DNA from: Methylorubrum sp. B1-46
GTDB lineage: Bacteria; Pseudomonadota; Alphaproteobacteria; Rhizobiales; Beijerinckiaceae
DNA: 64,000 nt
NCBI RefSeq assembly: GCF_021117295.1
Contig: NZ_CP088247.1
Span: forward strand, 943,501-1,007,500
Direction of reading: 5' to 3'
Each line of letters begins with the position of its first letter. Within the stretch, counting starts at the first letter, position 1. The notes beneath the pieces were generated by a model, which did not search any database, was not told where the DNA came from, and worked only from the letters and a program-made list of their open reading frames with translations. Below, piece after piece: positions 1 to 7,716 of the stretch. The position numbers were made by a program, and so were the translations under genes.

Positions 1-299
1 GCCGCGACCGCCGCCGTCGTCGCCGCCACCGCCCCGACCGCGAGCCCGGCAATGGGGCGGGCATTGCGCTTCAGATCGCGCAGCGAGGTGCTGTAGCCCG
101 CATCCATCAGCACGGGCGCGAGGAACAGGGCGAGCGCCAGTTCGGGATCGAGATTGAGACTCGGCACGCCGGGGATGAAGGCGAGGCCGACGCCGCCGAG
201 AGCCAGGAAGGCCGGATAGGGCGCGCGCAGGCGCCGGGCCAAGCCGGCGAGCAGTACCGCGCCGACCAGGACGCCGACGATCCAATAGAACACGAACAT
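1..299 (-). CDS. Na+/H+ antiporter (CPA1/NhaP type), N-terminal part
   Basis: Partial gene; only about the first 99 residues lie in the window and the rest continues past base 1. The reading frame from the ATG at 299 gives a hydrophobic membrane protein beginning MFVFYWIVGVLVG, followed by an Arg-rich loop and a second hydrophobic stretch with ALFLAPVLMDAGYSTSL. That last segment, with the 'FLAPVLxDAxYxTSLRDL' pattern, is typical of bacterial NhaP/YjcE sodium-proton antiporters, which exchange cytoplasmic Na+ for external H+. The frame stays open upstream of 299 but holds no further ATG, and no clear ribosome site precedes the ATG, so the start is uncertain. The family call rests on a short N-terminal segment. 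Confidence 0.7.
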   Translation of the reverse strand, partial: MFVFYWIVGVLVGAVLLAGLARRLRAPYPAFLALGGVGLAFIPGVPSLNLDPELALALFLAPVLMDAGYSTSLRDLKRNARPIAGLAVGAVAATTAAVA

Positions 300-408
300 G
301 AAGTCAAACGGGGCCCGACGCCCAACCGTGCCGATGACGGTGGCGACGAAACGCCGGGCAGCCGGAAATCTTTCCGAATTTTCCCGGTCGTGTGATGTGA
401 GGTCGCGG

Positions 409-1161
409 TCAGGCCGGCTGCGCGGCGATCAGGTCACGCAGGGTCGTGATGGTGGAGGAATCCGCGACCCCATCGATGCGGGCCGGGCGGAAATGGCGCT
501 GGAAAGCGGTCACGACCGCGCCCGTCGCCTCGTCGAAGTGCCCGGTGACCGGCTGCTCGTAGCCGTAGAGGGCGAGCATCGCCTGCAGGGCCTCGACCGG
601 CTGGCCGGTCTCGCCCATGGCGAGGAAGCGCCCGTCGCGCACCGGCGCCGGCGCCACCCAATGCCCGACGCCGTCGCGCGCCAACCGTTCCCAGGGGAAG
701 TTTTCGCCCGGATCCTCCTTGCGGGCGGGCGCCACATCGGAATGGGCCAGGACGCGGGGCGCCGGAATCGCGCGCCGGACGACGATGTCGCGGGCGAGTT
801 CGATCACCGCCGCGATCTGCGCCTCCGGATAGGGCGGAAGTCCGCCGGCATGGCCGGGATGGGCGATCTCGATGCCGATGGAGCGCGAGTTGATGTCGCG
901 CGCCCCCGCCCAGGCGCCGGCCCCGGCATGCCAGGCCCGGTCGGCCTCCGGCACCATCTGGACGATGCGCCCGTCCTCGAACACGAAGTAATGGGCCGAG
1001 ACTTCCGCCGCCGGGTCGCACAGGCGTTCCAGCGCCCCCTGTGCGGTCGGCATGCCGGTATAGTGCAGGATCAGCATGTCGAGCGCGTCGCCGATCCGCG
1101 CGCCGCGGTTGGGCGAGGCGACGACGGCCTGCGCGAGCGGGCTGTCGGGGGCAAAGCTCAC
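409..1161 (-). CDS. ampD: N-acetylmuramoyl-L-alanine amidase, AmpD type with peptidoglycan-binding domain
   Basis: A 250-residue amidase-2 family protein. Residues about 25-155 form the catalytic fold: ILHYTG carries the first zinc-ligand His (about residue 33), and LAHSDVAPARKEDPG carries the second His (about 140) and the Asp (about 150). The C-terminal 70 residues (GETGQPVEALQAML... DGVADSSTITTL) look like a PG_binding_1 domain. AmpD enzymes cleave the lactyl-amide bond of anhydro-muropeptides during cell-wall recycling. No signal peptide is visible, which fits a cytoplasmic recycling enzyme, though the added PG-binding domain is more like AmiD. The start overlaps the stop of the upstream TerB/DnaJ gene by four bases, so the two are probably co-transcribed. 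Confidence 0.88.
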   Translation of the reverse strand: MSFAPDSPLAQAVVASPNRGARIGDALDMLILHYTGMPTAQGALERLCDPAAEVSAHYFVFEDGRIVQMVPEADRAWHAGAGAWAGARDINSRSIGIEIAHPGHAGGLPPYPEAQIAAVIELARDIVVRRAIPAPRVLAHSDVAPARKEDPGENFPWERLARDGVGHWVAPAPVRDGRFLAMGETGQPVEALQAMLALYGYEQPVTGHFDEATGAVVTAFQRHFRPARIDGVADSSTITTLRDLIAAQPA

Positions 1162-1883
1162 GTCAGCCCCCGCTCGGCCGCGATCCGATCCCAGGCGGCG
1201 TTGATGGCGGCGAGCCGGTGCGTGGCGATCGCCACCGCCTCCGGCGGAAGGCCGCGGGCGAGCGCCCGGTCGGGATGATTCTCGGCCACCAGCCGCCGAT
1301 ACTGCGCCTTGAGGGCGGCCGGGTCGGCGGAGCGTTCGAGGCCGAGCACGAGGTAGGGATCGTCGGCAAGCCGAACGTGCCGGGCGGCGATCCGGCGGAA
1401 GGCGGCCTCGTCGAGGCCGAAGATACCGGCCACCGCGCGCAGGTAGCGCTCCTCGCCCTCATGGATCGCCCCGTCGGCGGTGGCGATGTGAAACAGGCCG
1501 TCGAGCACGTCCTCGAGCAGGGCCGGCTCCTCGCCGAAGGCCGAGGCGAGCTGCCCGGCATAGGCCTCGAAGCCGTCCGTCGTCGCCTTGGCGAGATCGA
1601 ACAGGCGCTGGACGCCCGCGCGCGCCTCGGGCTCGACCTGCACCACGCGTTCGAACGCCTGAACCTCGGAATCGGTCACCACGCCGTCCGATTTCGCCAT
1701 CTTGGCCGCGAGCGCCACCAGCCCCGTGGTGAACACCACGTCCCGCGGCGTCGGACCGAAGGGCGCGCCCTCGCGATCGACGAGGAAGTGGCCGGCGACG
1801 CTTCCCACCAGTGCCCCGATCGGCCCACCGACCAGCACGCCGATCCCGGCCCCGCCGATCTTGCCCCAAAGGCCGGTGCTCAT
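1158..1883 (-). CDS. TerB-like/J-domain protein (DjlA family)
   Basis: A 241-residue protein in three parts. The first 35 residues hold a glycine-rich hydrophobic segment (KIGGAGIGVLVGGPIGALVG) that can act as a membrane anchor. Residues about 50-160 resemble the TerB/DjlA central domain, with two acidic helical repeats (KMAKSDGVVTDSEVQAFE; HIATADGAIHEGEERYL). The C-terminal 65 residues form a J domain with the diagnostic HPD motif in AENHPDRALA. DjlA-type proteins are membrane-anchored DnaK co-chaperones; this is inferred from domain order. The stop overlaps the start of the ampD-like gene by four bases, suggesting an operon. Confidence 0.85.
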   Translation of the reverse strand: MSTGLWGKIGGAGIGVLVGGPIGALVGSVAGHFLVDREGAPFGPTPRDVVFTTGLVALAAKMAKSDGVVTDSEVQAFERVVQVEPEARAGVQRLFDLAKATTDGFEAYAGQLASAFGEEPALLEDVLDGLFHIATADGAIHEGEERYLRAVAGIFGLDEAAFRRIAARHVRLADDPYLVLGLERSADPAALKAQYRRLVAENHPDRALARGLPPEAVAIATHRLAAINAAWDRIAAERGLT

Positions 1884-2035
1884 CGGGCGCCGCCCGCGGA
1901 CGGTCGAGGGGAAGGTGAGAGATCCAGGACAGGCAAGGACGAATCCGAGGTCATTCGGCGGGAGCGTTCGTCACGGCTTAACGCCGCAAACCGTACCGCA
2001 GCGCAAGCCCGATGCGTTGACGGGCCGCAAAAGGA

Positions 2036-2066
2036 AAAGGGCCGGGGCTCCCCACCCCGGCCCTTT
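2036..2066 (-). terminator. Rho-independent terminator of the lipoprotein gene
   Basis: A perfect 12-bp stem (2036-2047 with 2055-2066, left arm AAAGGGCCGGGG) closes a 7-base loop. Read on the minus strand it is followed by a T-rich run, TTCCTTTTG. It lies 20 bases beyond the stop of the small lipoprotein gene. Confidence 0.8.
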
Positions 2067-2086
2067 CCACAATGCGCGTGTCGCGA

Positions 2087-2356
2087 TCAGCGGCAGTAGA
2101 CGTTGCCGTACTCGTCGCGGAAGGTGCCGTAGGGGCAGCGCGGCGCCGAGGCGGCACCGGCGATCGCGCCACCCGCACCGCCGATCGCGGCACCGGCGAG
2201 CGCACCGCCCGCGCGGCCCGTAGCGAGCCCGCCGACCGCAGCGCCCAGACCCGCACCGAGGGCCGCACCGCCCAGCGCCCGATCCTGAGGCGTGTTGCAG
2301 GCACCGAGCGAGAGCGCGAGGCTGCCCGCGAGGGCGGCGGCAATGAGTCTCTTCAT
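2087..2356 (-). CDS. Small glycine-zipper lipoprotein
   Basis: An 89-residue secreted protein. It starts with a basic n-region and hydrophobic core (MKRLIAAALAGSLALSLGAC), with the Cys fitting a lipobox. The middle is a run of small residues (GGAALGAGLGAAVGG, GGALAGAAIGGAGGAIAG) typical of glycine-zipper outer-membrane lipoproteins. The tail, CPYGTFRDEYGNVYC, holds two Cys that could form a disulphide. The ATG at 2356 was chosen because GGGAG lies about ten bases upstream and the signal peptide begins there; a longer open frame upstream to 2572 has no such support. The exact role is unknown; proteins of this type are usually envelope structural or stress proteins. Confidence 0.8.
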   Translation of the reverse strand: MKRLIAAALAGSLALSLGACNTPQDRALGGAALGAGLGAAVGGLATGRAGGALAGAAIGGAGGAIAGAASAPRCPYGTFRDEYGNVYCR

Positions 2357-2586
2357 GGTGGTCCGAACTCCCTTGTGCATCGGCGATCGGGCCTGTTGCC
2401 GGCGCGGGGCACCGTTTGGCCTTGGTTTGTCACCGGCTGCCATCGACGGCACATGAAACGGCCAAGATTGGGGCAGGTTGCATCGGCGCATGACTTTTCG
2501 CCCTGCGCCTGCCATCTGAGGGCGCACCTGTTGCAAAATCGCCCGGCTTCGGCCCGTTGCCGCCGGGTTCATGACCGAGGACCGCC

Positions 2587-3225
2587 ATGCCCAAAGCCAG
2601 CCTGATCGTCCGCAAGGCCGCCGTCCGGCCCGATCTCGTCGTCGATACGGTGACCCTCGACCATACCGCGCGGGGACAGGCGCACGCCCATCTGACCACG
2701 GCGGGCGGGCTGTCCGTCGATCTCACCCTGGACCGCGCCGCGGGCCTGGAGGACGGTGACGCGTTGAAGCTCGACGACGGGCGCCTCGTCGGCGTGCGCG
2801 CCGCCGATGAGGCGCTGCTCGAAGTCCGCGCCGGCAATCCCGCCCGTCTGCTGCGCCTCGCCTGGCAACTCGGCGGCGAGCATGTTCCCGCCGAGGTCGG
2901 CGCGGACGTTCTCTACGTCCCGGCCAGGGCCGCCGAACTGGTCCGCGGCGCGGGCTGCATGGCCAGCCCGCTGAACCGGCCCTTCAAGCCGGAAAAGGCT
3001 GCCCACGACCACAGCCAGTGCGGCCACGATCACCATGGCCACCATCACCACGACCACGAGGCTCACGCGCGTCACGACCACGGACAGCCCCCGGCGCATC
3101 AGCACGGGTCCGACCATGATCACGGTCACAACCATGACCACGGAAGCTGCGGGCATGATCACAGCCACGATCACACCCACGAACATGGGCACGATCACAG
3201 CCACGGGCATCGTCATAAGCATTGA
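2587..3225 (+). CDS. ureE: Urease accessory protein UreE with long His-rich tail
   Basis: A 212-residue nickel metallochaperone that delivers Ni2+ to urease. The N-terminal 70 residues match the UreE peptide-binding domain and residues about 70-135 the metal-binding domain, including LRLAWQLGGEHVPAEV, where the His is the conserved interface nickel ligand. From about residue 140 to the end the protein is an extreme His/Asp/Gly tail with roughly 30 histidines in 73 residues, ending HGHRHKH. A His-rich tail is common in UreE but this one is long. No other urease gene is in the window, so the gene is an orphan here. GAGG seven bases upstream supports the ATG at 2587. Confidence 0.88.
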   Translation: MPKASLIVRKAAVRPDLVVDTVTLDHTARGQAHAHLTTAGGLSVDLTLDRAAGLEDGDALKLDDGRLVGVRAADEALLEVRAGNPARLLRLAWQLGGEHVPAEVGADVLYVPARAAELVRGAGCMASPLNRPFKPEKAAHDHSQCGHDHHGHHHHDHEAHARHDHGQPPAHQHGSDHDHGHNHDHGSCGHDHSHDHTHEHGHDHSHGHRHKH

Positions 3226-3263
3226 GCTGTCCGGCTCCGTCGAGAGCCAGGGCTGAAGCATAC

Positions 3264-3295
3264 GGGAACGGCACGGGCACAGCCCTTGCCGTCCC
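3264..3295 (+). terminator. Possible imperfect hairpin downstream of ureE
   Basis: GGCACGGGC (from 3270) can pair with GCCCTTGCC around a three-base loop with one mismatch, and flanking GGG/CCC extends it. There is no T run, so it is a weak terminator candidate. Confidence 0.3.
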
Positions 3296-3355
3296 ATTGC
3301 GGAACAGGCGGGGATGCAGGATCGTTGCCCCGGAGATTCCATCCGGAGGCGGGCC

Positions 3356-3508
3356 GTGACGGCACTCAGCGTCTTCCAGAACGACGACGGCCTCTGGGCC
3401 GTTACCGCACAAGGTCTCGTGGTCACCGGCCTGACCAAGGAGAGCGCGGAGGCCTTTGCGGAGGCCTTCCTGCGGCTTCACGACGAGGCGCTCCCGGCAG
3501 CAACCTAG
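3356..3508 (+). CDS. Small hypothetical protein (50 aa)
   Basis: A short frame starting at a GTG at 3356 with a near-perfect GGAGG six bases upstream (3345-3349). The product begins VTALSVFQNDDGLWAVTAQG and continues with an amphipathic helix rich in Ala and Glu (KESAEAFAEAFLRLHDEA). A longer frame begins at 3314 but has no ribosome site. The pattern of a short beta segment followed by a helix is protein-like, and codon use resembles the neighbours. I do not recognise the family. It sits alone between ureE and dusA. Confidence 0.6.
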   Translation: MTALSVFQNDDGLWAVTAQGLVVTGLTKESAEAFAEAFLRLHDEALPAAT

Positions 3509-3772
3509 CCGGTCGGCGGCAGGCTGCCGGCCGCTGCGCAAGCGCTCGGCCTCTCCCGCCACGCGCTTCCCTTCCGGCCCCGGACAAGGCGTGATATCCG
3601 GGCGCACATCGCCGAGATCGCCCTGAACGACGACCTTCGGCTCGCGGAGCGAAGGCGCAAGTCGATGTCCGGCCAATCCGGACGGGGCGGTTCGCGTCCG
3701 ATCGAGCCGCCGCGTGGATCGGTTCTCGCGAATGGCTCAGGGCGGACGAGAATCGAACGGAACAGGGCGCAC

Positions 3773-4795
3773 GTGTCGACGCCGACGGATATCCCGAACG
3801 CTCTCAGCGGCTGGCGCTTCAGCGTCGCCCCGATGATGGACTGGACCGACCGGCAGTGTCGCGCGTTCCACCGCACCCTGTCGCGCCGGGCCCGACTCTA
3901 CACCGAGATGGTGACGACCGGCGCCGTGCTGCATGGGGATCGGGAGCGGCTGCTCGGCTTCGATGCCGGCGAGCATCCAGTCGCGGTGCAGCTCGGCGGC
4001 TCCGATCCAGGGGACCTCGCGGCGGCGGCGCGGATCGCCGCCGATTTCGGTTACGCCGAGATCAACCTCAATGTCGGCTGCCCCTCCGACCGGGTGCAGG
4101 AGGGACGCTTCGGCGCCTGCCTGATGCGTGAGCCGGATCTGGTGGGTGCGTGCGTGGCGGCCATGAAGGCGGCCGTCGCCGTGCCCGTCACGGTGAAATG
4201 CCGCCTCGGCGTCGATGATCAGGATACAGAGCAGGCCCTCGACGCCGTGGCCGGCACGGTGATCGCGGCCGGTGCCGACGGGCTCATCGTCCACGCCCGC
4301 AAGGCTTGGCTGAAAGGCCTGTCACCGCGCGAGAACCGGGATGTGCCCCCCCTCGATTACGGCCGGGTCGCTCGGTTGAAGCGGGCGCATCCCGCCCTGC
4401 CGATCGCGATCAACGGCGGAATTGCCGACATCGCCGCCGCCAAGGCGCGGCTGACGGAGGTCGACGGCGTGATGATCGGTCGGGCGGCCTATACCGAGCC
4501 GGCTCTGCTCCTCGACGTCGATCCCGAGCTGTTCGGCGAGCCGGCGCCCGTGGCCGACGCCTTCGCTGCGGTCGAAGCGTTCGAGCCGGTCATCGCGGCG
4601 GGGCTCGAACGCGGCCTACGCCTGCATGCCTATACCCGGCACATGCTCGGCCTGTTCAACGGGCGGCCCGGCGCGCGGGCCTATCGCCGGCATCTGGCCA
4701 CCGCCGGCATGGCCGCGGAGGCCGGGATCGGCACCCTGCGAGAGGCGACGGCCAAGGTCTCGCGGGACCGTCCGCCGGCCTCCGCAGCGGCCTGA
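3773..4795 (+). CDS. dusA: tRNA-dihydrouridine synthase DusA
   Basis: FMN-dependent enzyme that reduces uridine in the tRNA D-loop. The barrel motifs are clear: SVAPMMDWTDRQCR near the start, YTEMVTTGAV, the catalytic-cysteine motif NLNVGCPSDRVQ with GRFGACLM, VKCRLGVDD, the HARKAWLKGLSP segment characteristic of DusA rather than DusB/C, and INGGI...VDGVMIGRAAY. I place the start at GTG 3773 (AGGG six bases upstream), giving 340 residues, close to the usual DusA length. The frame is open upstream to 3665, but that 36-residue extension is Gly/Arg/Pro-rich and unlike the family. Confidence 0.92.
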   Translation: MSTPTDIPNALSGWRFSVAPMMDWTDRQCRAFHRTLSRRARLYTEMVTTGAVLHGDRERLLGFDAGEHPVAVQLGGSDPGDLAAAARIAADFGYAEINLNVGCPSDRVQEGRFGACLMREPDLVGACVAAMKAAVAVPVTVKCRLGVDDQDTEQALDAVAGTVIAAGADGLIVHARKAWLKGLSPRENRDVPPLDYGRVARLKRAHPALPIAINGGIADIAAAKARLTEVDGVMIGRAAYTEPALLLDVDPELFGEPAPVADAFAAVEAFEPVIAAGLERGLRLHAYTRHMLGLFNGRPGARAYRRHLATAGMAAEAGIGTLREATAKVSRDRPPASAAA

Positions 4796-4836
4796 AGGTC
4801 GGCCCCGGTCGAAGGGACGATCGGCGATCCGTCTCA

Positions 4837-4880
4837 GAGTGCCTCGCAAAACGCCCGCTCACCGACCGTTCTCGCTCAGG
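4837..4880 (+). repeat. Half copy of the ~80-bp palindromic repeat (family 1)
   Basis: Matches the left half of the element seen complete at 7126-7206: GAGTGCCTCGCAAAACGCCC followed by ACCGACCGTTCTCGCTC. It breaks off at the 3' end of the GGDEF-EAL gene, and the TCA read as that gene's stop codon (4876-4878) lies inside the repeat. Confidence 0.7.
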
Positions 4881-6894
4881 CGGCGCGGCGCTTGCGGCCG
4901 TTCCAGGTCTCGAGAAGCGCCGGAAGGGCGCTCGCCGGAACCGGCGGACTGAACAGGTAGCCCTGCACCTCGTCGCAGCCCTCCTCGCGCAGCCAAGCGA
5001 GCTGCTCCGGCGTCTCGACACCTTCCGCGGTCGTCGTCATGCCGAGGCTGGAGGCGAGGCTGACCACCGCCCGCACGATGAAGCCCGACCCCTGCTCCAC
5101 CGTCAGGTCGCGGGTGAAGGACTGATCGACCTTCATCTTGTCGAAGGGGAAGCTGCGCAGGTAGCTCAAACTGGAATAGCCGGTGCCGAAATCGTCCATG
5201 GCAATGCGGACCCCGAGATCCCGCAGCCCGTGCAGGATCGCCACCGTGGCGCTGCCGTTGACGAGCAGGACGCTCTCGGTGATTTCCAGTTCGAGGCGGC
5301 GGGCGGGCAGACCGCTCTCGGCCAGCGCCTCCTTCACCGTGCCGATCAGCGCGGTCGAGGTGAATTGCGCCGCCGAGACGTTGACCGCGACCTTGAGCCC
5401 TTCCGGCCAACGCGCGGCCTCGCGGCAGGCGCGCCGCAGGACCCATTCGCCCAAAGGCACGATGAGGCCGATCTCCTCGGCGAGCGGCACGAATTCGGCG
5501 GGCGAGACGCGCCCCCGCGTCGGGTGCGTCCAGCGCAGCAGCGCCTCGAAGCCGCAGATGCGCTCCTGGGACAGGTCGTAGATCGGCTGGTAGTGCAGGT
5601 CGAACACCTCCGCCTCGAAGGCGGCGCGCAGGTCGAGTTCGAGGGAGCGGCGGGCCTGAAGGCGGGAATCCATCTCCGCCTCGAAGAACCGGAACACGCC
5701 GCGCCCGTCGCCCTTGGCGCGATAGAGGGCGACGTCGGCGCATTGCATCAGCCGCTCGGGCTCCAGGCCGTCGCTCGGCGCGAGCGCGATCCCGATGCTG
5801 ACGCCGATGGTAACGGAGTGATGGGTGAGCGCGTAGGGCGCGCTGACCACGTCGAGGATGCGCTTGGCCAGAGTGGCGGCATCCGCCGGCGCCTCGACCG
5901 CCGCCTGGATGACCGCGAACTCGTCGCCGCCGAGCCGGGCCACGATGTCCACCTCGCGCAGGCAGGCTCTGAGGCGGTGGGCCACCGCCCGCAGCAACTC
6001 GTCGCCGACCGCATGGCCGAGGGTGTCGTTGACCTGCTTGAAGTTGTCGAGGTCGAGGCAGAGAACGGCGAAACCGGTATCGCGCCGGGCCTGGATGATC
6101 GCTCCCTCGATGCGCTCGCGCAGCAGCACGCGGTTGGGCAGTTCGGTCACGGCATCGTGCCGGGCCATGTGGGCGATGCGGGCCTCGGCGTTCCAGCGCT
6201 CGGTCACTTCCTCGAAGATCGCCACGAAGCCGCCGCCGTCGATCGGCTGGATCTCGATGGCGACGATGCGCCCGTCGGCGAGGTGCTGGATCTGGGTCGG
6301 CACGGCGTCGGCCCCCATCAGAGCGTCGATCTCGGCCAATTGTTCGGCTTCGCTCCGGTCCGACCGGCTTTCGGCCATGACGCTGCGGCGCAGGACCTCC
6401 TGTGCCGGCATGCCCGGCGTCACGGCACCGGTCGGCAGGCGGTAGATCTCATGGTAGCGGCGGTTGATCACGAGCAGCCGGTGATCGCCATCGTAGAGCA
6501 GGAAGCCCAGGGAGAGCGTATCGAGCGCGGCGTTCAGCCGGGCGATGCGGTCGCTCAGTTCCTCCACGCGGCGCTCCAAACCCGCGATGTCGGCTGCAGA
6601 CCGCGCGCCGTCCCCCTGCCCGGCCGTCGCCATTGCCGCGCCGAGACGACGGTGGAGCTGGCGCAACGCGAGGAGCACCAGGGCAAGCGCCGCGGCACCG
6701 GCGCCGGCAATCAGCAGGGCCCGCGCGGCCGGATCAGCCGAGAATGAGGCCGCGAACGCGGCGGACGCCAATCCGGTTACGGTCAGGCACAGCCACAGGC
6801 CGGCGCGCAGGACGTCGCCGCGCATCGCACCCGCGCCGCTTCGCGGAACCGACGAGCGATCTGCGGCTCCGCACCCTTCGGCCTGCGCCTGCAT
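4876..6894 (-). CDS. Membrane-anchored PAS-GGDEF-EAL cyclic-di-GMP protein
   Basis: A roughly 672-residue signalling protein. Two hydrophobic segments near the N terminus (LWLCLTVTGLASAAFAA and ALLIAGAGAAALALVLLAL) are followed by a coiled linker, a PAS domain (LDTLSLGFLLYDGDHRLLVI), a GGDEF domain with the intact motif in ARLGGDEFAV and an RxxD inhibitory site (REVD) five residues before it, and an EAL domain with EALLRW and DDFGTGYSSL. Both catalytic signatures are intact, so it could make or break c-di-GMP. The start is uncertain: ATG 6894 has AAGG upstream, while an in-frame GTG at 6972 and an ATG at 6825 also exist. The family 1 half repeat lies at the 3' end. Confidence 0.88.
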   Translation of the reverse strand: MQAQAEGCGAADRSSVPRSGAGAMRGDVLRAGLWLCLTVTGLASAAFAASFSADPAARALLIAGAGAAALALVLLALRQLHRRLGAAMATAGQGDGARSAADIAGLERRVEELSDRIARLNAALDTLSLGFLLYDGDHRLLVINRRYHEIYRLPTGAVTPGMPAQEVLRRSVMAESRSDRSEAEQLAEIDALMGADAVPTQIQHLADGRIVAIEIQPIDGGGFVAIFEEVTERWNAEARIAHMARHDAVTELPNRVLLRERIEGAIIQARRDTGFAVLCLDLDNFKQVNDTLGHAVGDELLRAVAHRLRACLREVDIVARLGGDEFAVIQAAVEAPADAATLAKRILDVVSAPYALTHHSVTIGVSIGIALAPSDGLEPERLMQCADVALYRAKGDGRGVFRFFEAEMDSRLQARRSLELDLRAAFEAEVFDLHYQPIYDLSQERICGFEALLRWTHPTRGRVSPAEFVPLAEEIGLIVPLGEWVLRRACREAARWPEGLKVAVNVSAAQFTSTALIGTVKEALAESGLPARRLELEITESVLLVNGSATVAILHGLRDLGVRIAMDDFGTGYSSLSYLRSFPFDKMKVDQSFTRDLTVEQGSGFIVRAVVSLASSLGMTTTAEGVETPEQLAWLREEGCDEVQGYLFSPPVPASALPALLETWNGRKRRAA

Positions 6895-7125
6895 CAGTAG
6901 CCCGACCTTCCTCTCCGTCCGCGACGAGAATGCCCGGATCCGGTTAAGACGGCCTCTCGTGAATTCAACCACAGATCAACCTGTCTCGGGCTCGGCCGAC
7001 GGTTCGGAGCGATCACGCCTCCCGCGCGCGCCCTCTCCCGGCCTGCGTGTGCGCCTGTTCAAGCCGGCAATGCGCCCCATCCCGGTCCGACCGCGGGACG
7101 GGCCGGGCCCGGAGCGGCCGGTTCC
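6895..7125. other. Intergenic stretch upstream of the GGDEF-EAL gene
   Basis: About 230 bases without a convincing gene (about 310 including the repeat that follows). It holds the unresolved 5' end of the GGDEF-EAL gene and probably its promoter; I see no clear -35/-10 pair. Confidence 0.4.
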
Positions 7126-7206
7126 GAGTGCCTCACACAAATCCCGGCGACCGACCGTTCTCGCTCGGGCGAGGACAGCGCGGCGGGGGTTTTGGGGGAG
7201 ACGCTC
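7126..7206 (+). repeat. ~80-bp palindromic repeat (family 1), complete copy
   Basis: Begins GAGTGCCTCACACAAATCCC and ends with the imperfect inverse GGGGGTTTTGGGGGAGACGCTC; the core contains ACCGACCGTTCTCGCTCGGG. It abuts the receiver gene, whose stop codon (7205-7207 on the minus strand) uses the last two bases of the element. Confidence 0.8.
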
Positions 7207-7657
7207 AGAACTTGCCCAGCAGCGGAAATTCCTGGCTCAGCGTCGACTCGGCAGGCAGCGGCGCCTCGCGGCGGCGCGGCTTGCGGTTGAGCACCTGTTT
7301 CAGCTTGGTCTTCAAGAGGTTGATGTCGAACGGCTTGAGGATGAAGGCGTCGGCACCCGCGACGTGGGCGTGGTTGATGTCCTCAAAGTCGAACGAGGTC
7401 TCGGTGAGGATGAAGGGCGTGTTCATCAGGCTGTCGTCGGCCCGAATCTCCCGCAGGAGCTGAAGCCCGTCCATCGGCTCCATGGCGAGGTCGGAGATGA
7501 CCAGGGCGTAGCGGCGCTCCCGCATGCGGCTGAGGGCCTCGGTGCCGTCCGATACGCCCTCCACGTCCGGGAAGCCGAGGCGGGACATCAATTCGATGAT
7601 CAGCCGCAGCAGCTTGGGCTGATCATCGACGATGAGGATGGGAAGTGTGTCGCTCAT
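7205..7657 (-). CDS. Stand-alone response-regulator receiver (CheY-like)
   Basis: A 150-residue receiver with no output domain. ILIVDDQPKLL holds the acidic pair, VISDLAMEPMDG the phospho-acceptor Asp, ILTETSFDFEDI the conserved Thr, and FILKPFD the invariant Lys. The last 25 residues (RKPRRREAPLPAESTLSQEF) form a basic, probably flexible tail. Single-domain receivers act as phosphorylation switches on motors or kinases, or in phosphorelays. It is co-oriented with the BLUF gene 60 bases upstream and faces away from the hook operon, so a role in motility or light signalling is possible but not shown. Confidence 0.88.
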   Translation of the reverse strand: MSDTLPILIVDDQPKLLRLIIELMSRLGFPDVEGVSDGTEALSRMRERRYALVISDLAMEPMDGLQLLREIRADDSLMNTPFILTETSFDFEDINHAHVAGADAFILKPFDINLLKTKLKQVLNRKPRRREAPLPAESTLSQEFPLLGKF

Positions 7658-7716
7658 GGCGTCCGAGGGCGTGTCTCAAAAGGAACTCTGGGGGGCGGGC
7701 TCAAGCGTCCGCCCGC

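Noticed and set aside
3000..3225. CAY/GAY-rich periodic DNA resembling a satellite or CRISPR-like repeat
   Set aside because: It is the His/Asp codon tail of ureE; there are no conserved spacers or palindromic repeats.
4306..6747. Plus-strand open frame of 813 codons
   Set aside because: Runs antisense through the GGDEF-EAL gene; the translation is Arg/Gly/Ala-rich with no domain. Long antisense frames are expected at this GC content.
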